Source: Enhydrobacter sp. (GTDB taxonomy: Bacteria; Pseudomonadota; Alphaproteobacteria; Reyranellales; Reyranellaceae). From it: DNA of 64,000 nt. Location of the stretch: NCBI RefSeq assembly GCF_030246845.1, contig NZ_CP126889.1, forward strand, positions 4,645,001 to 4,709,000, written 5' to 3'. A model generated the notes under the pieces. That model saw only the letters and a list, made by a program, of their open reading frames with translations. It was not told the DNA's origin and ran no database searches. Numbering within the stretch: the first letter of the stretch is position 1; each line of letters begins with the position of its first letter. Positions 1-8,293 of this stretch are shown one piece after another. The position numbers were made by a program, and so were the translations under genes.

Positions 1-2
1 GC

Positions 3-176
3 GCCCCATCCGTGTTCGCCGAGAGGACTGCAGCCGAAGCCGATCCGCCCGACCTTCGTGGCGAGCGAGTTGACCTCTACTTCCTCCATCGATCGAGTTG
101 CCCGACTTTGATTGAGAATGGCGAGCAGATTATTATAGTTACGACAGAACGATACACAGGCTGGGATATGGGGTAA
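3..176 (+). CDS. C-terminal end of an unidentified protein (5' end outside window)
   Basis: This frame is open from the first bases of the window to a TAA at 174-176, giving 57 codons with no start inside the window. The other two forward frames hit stops at about 71 and 109. The stop lies 5 nt before the GTG of the sugar transferase at 182, the spacing expected inside an operon. The visible tail is mixed and hydrophilic, ends in Tyr-Thr-Gly-Trp-Asp-Met-Gly, and is not recognised. It could still be chance reading through an intergenic stretch, so confidence is modest. Confidence 0.4.
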   Translation, partial: APSVFAERTAAEADPPDLRGERVDLYFLHRSSCPTLIENGEQIIIVTTERYTGWDMG

Positions 177-181
177 AGGTA

Positions 182-895
182 GTGCTTGATCGCACTGCCG
201 CGGCATTGGCCATCGTCGTCCTTATGCCCGTCATTGCGCTCGCGCTCGCGGTCACATGGGCGGTGGACCGCCGCAACCCCGTGTACGTCAGCCTGCGGGC
301 GGGACGGAACGGCATCCCTTTCCGTATGTTGAAGATCCGGACGATGATCGTAACCGATGGTCGGTCAGGTCAGATGACGACGGCCGCTGACGACCCGCGG
401 CTGACGTGGCTCGGTCGATTACTGCGCGGATGCAAGATCGACGAGCTGTTGCAGCTCGTGAATATCATGCGGGGAGAGATGAGCGTGGTTGGTCCGAGGC
501 CGCAGGTCCTCCCCGAAGTCGCCACGTATACCGAGGAGGAGCGCGGCTTGTTGGACGTGACGCCCGGTCTCACCGATTTCTCCTCCATCATATTCTGGGA
601 TCTGGCCGAAATCGTGCGGGCGAAACCGGATGCGCACCTGGCTTATCAACAGCTGGTAAGGCCATGGAAGAGCAGGCTGGGGCTGTTCTATGTCCGGCAC
701 AGCTCCGTGCCGCTGGACATGCTCATTGTGGTGGCGACGCTTTGCACTATGGTGCACCGGCCAGCCGGCCTCGCACTCGTCGTCTGGACCTTGCGCGCCT
801 GGGGGGCACAGCAGGACCTGATTGCCGTGGCGCGTCGGAGCGAACCACTGAAGCCGACACCGCCGCCCGGCGCAACGCGGGTGGTGGGGACCTGA
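182..895 (+). CDS. Bacterial sugar transferase (polyprenyl-phosphate sugar-1-phosphate transferase)
   Basis: This 237-aa protein belongs to the monotopic initiating transferases that move a sugar-1-phosphate onto undecaprenyl phosphate, the first step of polysaccharide repeat assembly. It has one N-terminal hydrophobic helix (about residues 7-27), then the family motifs KIRTM, DELLQLVNIMRGEMSVVGPRPQ-type core (about 83-104) and a C-terminal amphipathic part. Its length matches the short PglC/ExoY-like class, without the four-helix N-terminal domain of WcaJ. The GTG at 182 is chosen because a GGGG stretch at 170-173 can act as a ribosome binding site and no ATG lies in frame upstream. Substrate sugar cannot be read from sequence. 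Confidence 0.88.
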   Translation: MLDRTAAALAIVVLMPVIALALAVTWAVDRRNPVYVSLRAGRNGIPFRMLKIRTMIVTDGRSGQMTTAADDPRLTWLGRLLRGCKIDELLQLVNIMRGEMSVVGPRPQVLPEVATYTEEERGLLDVTPGLTDFSSIIFWDLAEIVRAKPDAHLAYQQLVRPWKSRLGLFYVRHSSVPLDMLIVVATLCTMVHRPAGLALVVWTLRAWGAQQDLIAVARRSEPLKPTPPPGATRVVGT

Positions 896-947
896 GCCGG
901 GCGTCGGGCAGCGTTGGCCTGTGTGGCGCCGGGGGAGGGCACGACAA

Positions 948-1778
948 TTGCTCACTCAACCAAATACCCTTGACACCGTCGGGCTGGCGAAGCGGATCCG
1001 GTTGCATGCGTTGCGCATGACAAGCCTCGGAGGCACCTCGCACATCGGGTCGGTGTTTTCCATGGCGGATTTGCTGGCTGTGCTCTATGGCCGGATTCTC
1101 CAAGTCGAGGCCGCGAATCCTCAATGGCCGAATCGGGACCGCTTCATTCTGTCGAAGGGGCACGCCGGAGCCGGCGTATACGCGGCCGTGGCGGAATGTG
1201 GCTTCTTCGAGGTGTCCGTGCTGGACAGCCATGGCCAGAACGGCTCGAAGCTGTCCGGGCACGTGTCACACAAGGGGGTGCCCGGCGTCGAACTGTCGAC
1301 GGGTTCGCTCGGTCATGGCCTGCCCGTCTCGACGGGGATGGCGCTCGCGGCAAAGCGCGCAGGGCGGCTGCACCGGGTGTTTTGTCTCATGAGCGATGGC
1401 GAATGCGACGAAGGGTCCAATTGGGAAGCCATCCTGTTCGCGGCGCACCATCGGCTGGATAACCTGATCGCGATCGTCGACTACAACAAGCTGCAGAGCC
1501 TCGAACGGGTCGAAGACACGCTGCGATTGGAGCCGTTCGTCGAAAAATGGCGCAGCTTCGGATGGGCAGTGTGCGAGGTCGACGGCCACGACCACGAAGA
1601 GATCGCTCGTTGCCTCGAGGCGGTGCCGTTCACGCCCGGACGGCCGAGTTGCCTGATCGCGCATACGATCAAGGGGAAAGGGGTGTCCTTTATGGAAAAT
1701 TCCGTTCTGTGGCACTACCGGACGGCGCGCGGCGAGGAGTACGAGGCCGCTAAACGCGAGCTCGAGGGTAGCCCGTGA
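948..1778 (+). CDS. Transketolase, N-terminal (thiamine diphosphate binding) subunit
   Basis: This is the N-terminal half of a two-subunit transketolase. The ThDP/Mg motif reads GDGECDEGSNWEA, followed by the asparagine of DYNK, and the family motif around KGHAGAGVYAA is present. The frame is open to a GTG at 921, but the TTG at 948 follows a very strong GGGGGAGGG at 931-939 with 8 nt spacing, so I place the start there (276 aa). The stop overlaps the next start as GTGA. Split transketolases occur in secondary-metabolite and sugar clusters. Here the likely role is making a ketose phosphate or a branched sugar precursor for the polysaccharide; that role is inference. Confidence 0.88.
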   Translation: MLTQPNTLDTVGLAKRIRLHALRMTSLGGTSHIGSVFSMADLLAVLYGRILQVEAANPQWPNRDRFILSKGHAGAGVYAAVAECGFFEVSVLDSHGQNGSKLSGHVSHKGVPGVELSTGSLGHGLPVSTGMALAAKRAGRLHRVFCLMSDGECDEGSNWEAILFAAHHRLDNLIAIVDYNKLQSLERVEDTLRLEPFVEKWRSFGWAVCEVDGHDHEEIARCLEAVPFTPGRPSCLIAHTIKGKGVSFMENSVLWHYRTARGEEYEAAKRELEGSP

Positions 1779-2725
1779 GAGACGCTTTCATCCGGCAGCT
1801 CGCCGGCCTAGCCAAGGACGACGCACGTATCGTGCTCCTGACCGGCGACCTGGGCTTCGGAGTGTTCGACGAGTATCGCAGGATACTGCCGGAGCAATTC
1901 ATTAACGTCGGCGTGGCCGAGCAGAATCTTGCCGCGGTCGCCACCGGCATGGCCCTGGAAGGCCACATCGCCTTCACCTACTCGATCGCGAACTTCCCGA
2001 CGCTGCGCTGTCTCGAGCAGCTGCGCAACGATGCCTGCTATCACGGCGCCAACGTCAAGACGGTGGCGATTGGTGGCGGGTTTTCCTACGGCAATCTGGG
2101 CTTCAGTCATCACGCCACCGAGGATCTCGCGATCCTGCGGTCGTTGCCCGGCATGACCGTGGTTGCGCCCGCCGATCTCTGGGAGGTCGAGCAGGCGACC
2201 ATCGCGCTGACCTTGGCCAGCGGGTCCGCGTACCTGCGCCTCGACAAGTCGAATGCCGGCCGAACCGATCGCCCGGGCGAGCGGTTCGAGCTCGGCAAGG
2301 CGAGATGCCTGCGCGAGGGCGACGCGATGACGCTCGTCGGATGCGGCGGCATCGTGGCCGAACTCCTCGCAGCCTCGACTGCGCTGAGCCGCGAAGGCAT
2401 CGAATGCAAGGTCATCAGTCATCACACGATCAGCCAGGTCGATCATGAAGCGATCGCGAGCGCGGCCGCTGGAACTGGCGGGATCGTGACGGTGGAGGAG
2501 CACACCGTGACCGGGGGCCTGGGCGGCGCAATCGCCGAGTGGTGCCTCGAAAGCGGCGTACTGCCGCGACGATTTCGCCGGATTGGCTTGCGCGACGAAT
2601 TTGCGACGGTCGTTGGCAGCCAGGATTACCTGCGGAAGCGCTATGCGATGGGAGCGGACGCCATCGCGAACACGGTCCGCGCCATGCTCGGGGCCACAAT
2701 ATTGAGTCAAAGGCTTACCGTATGA
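1775..2725 (+). CDS. Transketolase, C-terminal (pyrimidine binding) subunit
   Basis: This 316-aa protein is the partner of the preceding subunit: a pyrimidine-binding domain (about 1-165) followed by a transketolase C domain (about 185-310). The catalytic glutamate that activates ThDP lies in NVGVAEQNLAAVATG near residue 50. The GTG start at 1775 overlaps the upstream TGA by 4 nt, so the subunits are translationally coupled. Together they approximate one full transketolase/DXS-type enzyme. The similar length and conserved ThDP residues argue for activity. The next gene downstream is convergent. Confidence 0.88.
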   Translation: MRDAFIRQLAGLAKDDARIVLLTGDLGFGVFDEYRRILPEQFINVGVAEQNLAAVATGMALEGHIAFTYSIANFPTLRCLEQLRNDACYHGANVKTVAIGGGFSYGNLGFSHHATEDLAILRSLPGMTVVAPADLWEVEQATIALTLASGSAYLRLDKSNAGRTDRPGERFELGKARCLREGDAMTLVGCGGIVAELLAASTALSREGIECKVISHHTISQVDHEAIASAAAGTGGIVTVEEHTVTGGLGGAIAEWCLESGVLPRRFRRIGLRDEFATVVGSQDYLRKRYAMGADAIANTVRAMLGATILSQRLTV

Positions 2726-2832
2726 ATTCCTGCTCCTTGCCACTGATGTACGGTGGAGAAGGAAGAGCCGGGTCGTTCGTTCATCTCGGCGGACTGCTCG
2801 TGGCTCGCTGCGGCAGTCGGTTGCATGTTCAT

Positions 2833-4113
2833 CTATCTTTCGTCTGCCGCCGGGCTGCCTGCTGTCATACCGATCAGGCCCAGCTCGCGATCCTCATGTT
2901 CCCTGGAGGCTCCGATGTCAGCGGATGATATCGTGAGAACACCAAAAATGAACATCAAGCGGGAATCGTAGAAGTCGCCGCTGAAAGAGGCACACCCGAA
3001 GATTAACGCCGTCATCGACAGGCCGATTTCGGTGTACTGGTTTCGCCCGTGCCACGATTTTAGGATAACGTGCACGATCCAGGCGAGCAGCAGCAACACA
3101 GCTATTATTCCACCCTCCTGGGCCATTTCCATGAGCAGATTGTGCGGATAGCGGTCCAGTCCGAACGTGTAGTAGTCGAAGGAATCCAGGCCGCCGCCAA
3201 AGACGGGACGCTCCAGCCACAACTTGTAGGCCCATGCAAGCAGCACATTCCGCTCGGAGAGGTAGCCCTCCTGGAGAGTCGTTACCAACCAGCGTTCTTC
3301 GACGTACTGGAGCCTGTTCGGATTCAAGATCACCTTGAACAGGTACCCGAACGAGAGGACGACGGTCGCGCCGATGCCGATCAGTTTCACGTTCATTCTG
3401 CGGACGACAAGCAAGGTAAGCAGACCGACCATCAAACCGACAAAGGCGCCTCTCGAGCCCGTTTCCAGTAGCAATATGAGCGCTACCGCCGCCACGACGA
3501 CACGCCAGGCTGCACTCCAGTGCAGGCCCGCACCTTGCCTCAAGCTCTGCGCGACCATCATCAAGCACAACATCCCGAGGAACCGGCCCATGATATTGGG
3601 CCCTCCACCCAGGACCGAAAGCCGACCCGGCAGACCCGAGGAGGTGGCCGCCGTGAACAGCGCCAACGCACCAATGGCGAAGAGCAGCAGTTCCAACCAA
3701 AGCCAGAACGTTTCGACAAAACCTTCATGTCTCGCGGCGCGTTCAACCACGAGTAAAGTAACCAGCACCAGGCATATATCGACGACCGCGGGAAACGGAT
3801 CGTCGTTGGGGGTCCAGGCGATAGTCACCACCAGGTAGAGGGCAAGAACGAAGAAGATGCGGACACTGGTGCGCGCTTTCAGGTGGGCGGAGTGGATCTG
3901 CGAATGGCTGGAAGGGTCCAGCTCCATAAGACCCAGCAAAATCACGCCGGCAATGACCAGCCACAGTCTCGGTTCGATCAGGACGGTGGCGACGCTTCGC
4001 TCGACGAAATCAAAATTGATCGCATCGAGATTGATTACAAGGCGCTGCAGATTCCAACGACCTACGAGAAACAATACCGTGAGGACAATTGCCAGAAGGG
4101 TGCGCAGGGACAT
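2833..4113 (-). CDS. O-antigen ligase/polymerase family protein (Wzy/WaaL type)
   Basis: This 426-aa polytopic membrane protein has about ten to twelve hydrophobic segments. A central GSRGAFVGLMVG helix and a large periplasmic loop are followed by PHNLLMEMAQEGG, the His-Asn motif typical of the Wzy_C/O-antigen ligase family. Such proteins polymerise undecaprenol-linked repeat units or ligate chains at the outer face of the inner membrane. In a locus with a priming transferase and a Wzc-type kinase, polymerase is the better guess. It lies 33 nt downstream of the secreted protein gene on the same strand. Polymerase and ligase cannot be separated by sequence alone. Confidence 0.82.
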   Translation of the reverse strand: MSLRTLLAIVLTVLFLVGRWNLQRLVINLDAINFDFVERSVATVLIEPRLWLVIAGVILLGLMELDPSSHSQIHSAHLKARTSVRIFFVLALYLVVTIAWTPNDDPFPAVVDICLVLVTLLVVERAARHEGFVETFWLWLELLLFAIGALALFTAATSSGLPGRLSVLGGGPNIMGRFLGMLCLMMVAQSLRQGAGLHWSAAWRVVVAAVALILLLETGSRGAFVGLMVGLLTLLVVRRMNVKLIGIGATVVLSFGYLFKVILNPNRLQYVEERWLVTTLQEGYLSERNVLLAWAYKLWLERPVFGGGLDSFDYYTFGLDRYPHNLLMEMAQEGGIIAVLLLLAWIVHVILKSWHGRNQYTEIGLSMTALIFGCASFSGDFYDSRLMFIFGVLTISSADIGASREHEDRELGLIGMTAGSPAADER

Positions 4114-4146
4114 CTTGCGTCCTCACCGTTCGACCGTTCTGCGGTC

Positions 4147-5376
4147 CTATTTTGGCAACGGCGCTTTGGCGACAAGCGTGCCCCAAGGACCGAGCACAAA
4201 GTGCGCCTTGTTCAGCGAGTCCGGCTGTATTGGAGAGATGATCATGGACCAGGTCGGCTCGTTGACCGGCAGGCCCTTTAGAGACCCTGAAATCTCCTTG
4301 CCGGTGGAATTGGCCAGCAGCACGTAGACGGCACCGCGATGACGTATCGCTCGCACTCCGACGGCCGGTACCAAGGTGGTTTTTCCGAACGCCTCGATCG
4401 ACAAATCCTTGATCCCAGAGGAAAGATCTGTAACCGCAGCAGGTATATGCTCACCGAGAAGCAAGGCCTGCCCCAGTTCTCGGGCGCCGCAGAGGACTGG
4501 AGTTATCATCTGGTAAGCAAAGAAATATGCTTCGTAGTCTTCGAAGTTGGCTCGACGCGCGAAGGAGAAAATGAGCAGGCCCTTGGCTCCTTCGATAAGC
4601 CCACGAACGACATCGTGCCTTACCCAGCGTCCTATCTGGTCGCTCCGTCCCCCTGGCGCATTCTGAAACATCTCGGGTATCAGCAGGGGGGTAAGCTTGC
4701 GGGGCGCCTTCCTTGCCGCCTCGACTTCCTGCTGTATCGAAGCTGCGAGCCAGGCGCGCCGATCGACATGGCCCGAATAGTTCACGTAGGATCCCTTGGC
4801 GGCGAAGTCCAAGTATAGGCCGGTCAGTGCCATTTCCGCACTCGAGCGATGTCCTGCGTCGTACATCAATATCGGTCGACGCAAAGGATCTGCCTTGCGG
4901 ATAGCCTCCGTTGTCCTTTCCAGATAAAGCATTTCATCGCGGCGCCAGGTACGAAGTTCTTCCTGGGCGAGGTACCACCATGCAATCGTGCGATCCGAGG
5001 AGACCTTGCTGACCTGGGCCATAACGTCGGCGGCAAGTTCGTCGATGCTCTTTGGGAGGCCCTTCTCCTTCAGGAAATCGACGTCGGCCCCAACGGTGTA
5101 GATTGCACGCAAGCCGTAGGCCTTGGCGTCCTGCAAGACTGTCGCGTTGAGCCCGTATTGCGGCCCAAGCAGATTGAAACCACTTGCGCGAAATCTCAGG
5201 AGATCGGCACGGGCCTGGGAGACATTGCCGCCGCTTCCCACGGAATAGGCCGCGCAAGGAAAGAGAGAACCTCGAGGAAAGAGTTCATCTGCCCCGCTGC
5301 TTTGCGCACGACATACATCGCCTGCGAACTGCAGTGCAGCCAACATCAAGCCTAGCTGGAGTGCTTGCCGTTTCAC
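4147..5376 (-). CDS. Secreted protein of unknown function, possible TIM-barrel glycosidase-like fold
   Basis: No family is recognised with confidence. The frame is open to 5610, but the GTG at 5376 begins a good signal peptide (basic VKRQ, then a hydrophobic run ending around CRAQS), so I use it (409 aa). After the signal the protein alternates strand- and helix-like segments, with WYLAQEEL in a position resembling acid/base carboxylates of barrel hydrolases, plus YDAGHRSS, LLIPEMF and LLIFSFARR. The last ~80 residues look like a beta-rich domain. It sits directly upstream of the polymerase gene. A periplasmic polysaccharide hydrolase or lyase is a plausible but unproven role. Alternative starts are ATG 5463 and 5610. 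Confidence 0.6.
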   Translation of the reverse strand: MKRQALQLGLMLAALQFAGDVCRAQSSGADELFPRGSLFPCAAYSVGSGGNVSQARADLLRFRASGFNLLGPQYGLNATVLQDAKAYGLRAIYTVGADVDFLKEKGLPKSIDELAADVMAQVSKVSSDRTIAWWYLAQEELRTWRRDEMLYLERTTEAIRKADPLRRPILMYDAGHRSSAEMALTGLYLDFAAKGSYVNYSGHVDRRAWLAASIQQEVEAARKAPRKLTPLLIPEMFQNAPGGRSDQIGRWVRHDVVRGLIEGAKGLLIFSFARRANFEDYEAYFFAYQMITPVLCGARELGQALLLGEHIPAAVTDLSSGIKDLSIEAFGKTTLVPAVGVRAIRHRGAVYVLLANSTGKEISGSLKGLPVNEPTWSMIISPIQPDSLNKAHFVLGPWGTLVAKAPLPK

Positions 5377-6063
5377 CGATGCCGGGACCGTCCAGATATA
5401 CTTCGAGACGAAGCTAGCGGCGTGACCGTTCGCGGAAAAGGAATTTGGACCACCATCGGCCATTCGAACGGAGTGATCAACTGTTATGAGGCGGCATCGC
5501 CAGCATGGCGGTAGCCAGCATGCCCGTAGAACGCCAGCGCGCATCTTCCGTCGACAGTCGATAGGAGCATGAACGCGGGCGCCTGAGTCCGGCATCCCCA
5601 AGGATGCCATCGAAACTCATCGAACGAAGTCATCTCGGCGACTGCTTCGCTCACTGCGTCTCGCCCATCCGAAGAACAGAAGATCGAGGATGTCAGTCTC
5701 CGCAGCTCGGACTTTCCTATACGGCGCTACTACGGCGCTACCGGGATTGCCACGAGCTACCTTCGGTGCTGCATCCTGGGGTTTGCCCGGCGGTGCATTT
5801 TGGGGATCGCGCCCCTCGCCGACCACCACACTTTGGGTGCGGCCGTCGCCTGCCAGCAGTCTCCTCGTCGGCAAGTGCCTCGTACGAAGTCTCATTCTCA
5901 AAGAAGCCATCGCTGCGATCGTCGGTTGCCCGAGTTAAACCATCAGCTTATGCTGCCGATCGGTGGGTTGTTTCCCGCGCCAAGCATGCGTGTGCTGCGG
6001 CGCGGGTGTGTCGCGTGGGTTTCATCCAGTCACTGCAAGCACGGCGCCATAGAAGGGGAATCT
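5377..6063. other. Divergent intergenic region, no supported gene
   Basis: This roughly 690-nt stretch separates the minus-strand secreted-protein gene from the plus-strand dehydratase. If the secreted protein started at 5610 the gap would be about 450 nt. Short open frames on both strands have no ribosome binding sites or recognisable content. An 11-base unit, TACGGCGCTAC, is repeated in tandem at 5720-5730 and 5731-5741. It probably carries divergent promoters, but no convincing -35/-10 pair was seen. Confidence 0.4.
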
Positions 6064-8238
6064 ATGGTTATGGCTGGCATCGCCAACGTGAAGCACATGC
6101 GGCTGACGGCTCTTGCCTATGACATGGTCATGGCTGGGCTGGCGATGTATGGGGCGCTGATCCTCCGCCTTGGCACTTTTCAGGGACCTGACAACTACAG
6201 GCTCGTTGGCGCTTTCAAGGGGCTAGACGACTACAATCTCGTTTTTGGCGCGATCATTCCCTTCGTCGCGGCGGCCGGGGTCAGCCTGCTGATCCTGGGG
6301 ACCTATCGGACGAGCTGGCGTCACGCGTCGACCGCGGACCTGAACAACATCGTCAAGGCGGTGACCCTGGCGGTCCTGATCTACATGCCAATCTGCTTCA
6401 TCGCGAACCGTCTGTATCTCATTCCGAGGACCTCGATCGTCCTCGTCTGGATGGTGTTGCTGCTATTGATGGCGGGCTCGCGGATCGGTTACCGGCTGTT
6501 CCGCGAGGGCCATCTGATCTTTGTGCGTCGACCCATGGCGCCGGGACAGGTTCCGATCCTGATCGTTGGCGGCGGCGTCGATGCCAAGATCCTGCTCCTG
6601 AGCCTAGATCGAACTTCCGAGTACTATCCTGTCGGCGTGCTCGATGACGGCGTGGACGGCGGCCTTCTGGGCGGCGTGCGAGTCCTCGGCGGGATCGCCG
6701 ACGTGGAGCAGGTGGTCGAGAAATTCAAGGACGCAGGCGACCGGCCTCGCAAGCTTGTCGTGGTCGACCGAACGCTCCCCTCCGCTCAGCTCAGTGCGCT
6801 CGTCGCGAGCGCAAACCGGCTGGGCCTGACGGTGGCGCGGGCGCCGGATCCGACCCGATTCCGACCAGGCACCGCTGACACGCCCGAACTGCAGCCGATC
6901 TCGGTCGAGGACCTGCTCGGGCGGCCGCAGATCGTGCTCGATTCAAGGCCCGTGCATCGGCTTATCGCCGGCCATCGCGTGCTGGTGACTGGCGCCGGCG
7001 GATCGATCGGCTCGGAGATCGTGCGGCAGGTATGCTCCATCGGTCCGGCAGCCATCTGCCTTGTCGACGCTTCCGAATTCAATCTCTACGCGATCGATAC
7101 CGAAATTGCAGAGCAGTGGCCGGCAATCGAACGGGCGGCCCGCGTTATCGACGTACGGCATCGCCTCCTGGTCGAGGGTTGCTTCGCATCCTTCAGGCCC
7201 GACATCGTGTTCCATGCCGCGGCGCTGAAGCATGTCCCGCTGGCCGAGAGCAATCCGGTTGTGGCCATCTGGACCAACGCGATCGGCACGCGCCGCGTCT
7301 GCGACGCAGCTGTCGCGGTCGGTTGTCGGGCGATGGTGCTGATCTCGACCGACAAGGCGGTCAACCCCACGAACGTAATGGGCGCCAGCAAGCGGTGCGC
7401 TGAAGGCTATTGCCAGGCAATGGCGCTCGCGCATGCCGGGCGGTCCGCGGCAACGCGCCTCGTAGTGGTGCGGTTTGGCAACGTCCTGGGTTCGAGTGGC
7501 TCGGTCGTTCCCTTGTTCGAGCGGCAGTTGAACGCGGGCGGTCCGCTTACGGTGACACATCCCGACATCGAACGCTACTTCATGACTATCCGGGAAGCAG
7601 TCCAACTCGTGCTGCAGGCTTCGGCACTGGGGGTCGTGGACACCGCCCCGGTGGGGCAGGTGTTCGTCCTCGACATGGGCAGCCCTGTGAAGATCGCTGA
7701 CCTCGCACGCCAGATGATCCGACTGGCCGGCCTTGAGCCGGGCAAGGATGTGGCGATCAAGTTCACGGGTTTGCGGCCGGGTGAAAAGCTATTCGAGGAA
7801 CTGTTCCATGCCGGGGAACGGATCGAGCCCACCGCCGTACCGCGCGTCAATGTTGCCAGTCCACGGGCGCCTCTTGATTTGCCGGCATTTTTCTTGGTCT
7901 TCGATGCGCTGGAACAGGCATGCTTCTGCGGACAGGAAGGCGACGCCCTCAGGATTCTGCGGAGAGTTGTGCCAGAATATGTGGCGCCTTCACGGCCGTC
8001 GCCCCCAACGCTTCCATCGGCAGCACCAGCGGCGGCAATGGCTTCTTTGGCCGCTCAACAGGCGTTGGCGGCTCTGTCGGGTCGTTTCAGCGGTACCTTC
8101 GGCGGGGCCGAGCGATCGAATCGCCGTGCCGTTCAGGAGGAGCTGCCGTTTTGGACGGGATTGGCCGGAACCCTCGGTCGTCCTCACGTTTCGGAAGCGC
8201 GTGCCCATGGAGACGCGGCTCCTTCGGAGCAGCATTAG
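6064..8238 (+). CDS. Membrane-anchored nucleoside-diphosphate-sugar 4,6-dehydratase/epimerase (CapD/WbpM type)
   Basis: This is a long-form FlaA1/WbpM-like protein (724 aa) that converts a UDP-HexNAc to its 4-keto-6-deoxy derivative. It has four N-terminal transmembrane helices (about 14-160), a first Rossmann unit (ILIVGGG, near 165), and the NAD-binding GAGGSIGSEI (near 310). The catalytic region reads STDKAVNPTNVMGASKR (about 427-444), where Met replaces the usual SDR tyrosine as in other long-form members. The ATG at 6064 is chosen because AAGGGGA lies just upstream and the hydrophobic domain begins there, although the frame is open to 5800. A low-complexity Ala/Pro/Ser tail follows residue 645. 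Confidence 0.88.
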   Translation: MVMAGIANVKHMRLTALAYDMVMAGLAMYGALILRLGTFQGPDNYRLVGAFKGLDDYNLVFGAIIPFVAAAGVSLLILGTYRTSWRHASTADLNNIVKAVTLAVLIYMPICFIANRLYLIPRTSIVLVWMVLLLLMAGSRIGYRLFREGHLIFVRRPMAPGQVPILIVGGGVDAKILLLSLDRTSEYYPVGVLDDGVDGGLLGGVRVLGGIADVEQVVEKFKDAGDRPRKLVVVDRTLPSAQLSALVASANRLGLTVARAPDPTRFRPGTADTPELQPISVEDLLGRPQIVLDSRPVHRLIAGHRVLVTGAGGSIGSEIVRQVCSIGPAAICLVDASEFNLYAIDTEIAEQWPAIERAARVIDVRHRLLVEGCFASFRPDIVFHAAALKHVPLAESNPVVAIWTNAIGTRRVCDAAVAVGCRAMVLISTDKAVNPTNVMGASKRCAEGYCQAMALAHAGRSAATRLVVVRFGNVLGSSGSVVPLFERQLNAGGPLTVTHPDIERYFMTIREAVQLVLQASALGVVDTAPVGQVFVLDMGSPVKIADLARQMIRLAGLEPGKDVAIKFTGLRPGEKLFEELFHAGERIEPTAVPRVNVASPRAPLDLPAFFLVFDALEQACFCGQEGDALRILRRVVPEYVAPSRPSPPTLPSAAPAAAMASLAAQQALAALSGRFSGTFGGAERSNRRAVQEELPFWTGLAGTLGRPHVSEARAHGDAAPSEQH

Positions 8239-8293
8239 GACTTGCAAGTCCTTGGGCCGAGGATGTTGAATTGGTCACTCTTTCTGTCGGCCG

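Noticed and set aside
5690..5938. 82-codon plus-strand frame in the divergent gap
   Set aside because: No ribosome binding site, low complexity (Ala/Pro/Ser), and the following gene has its own clear start.
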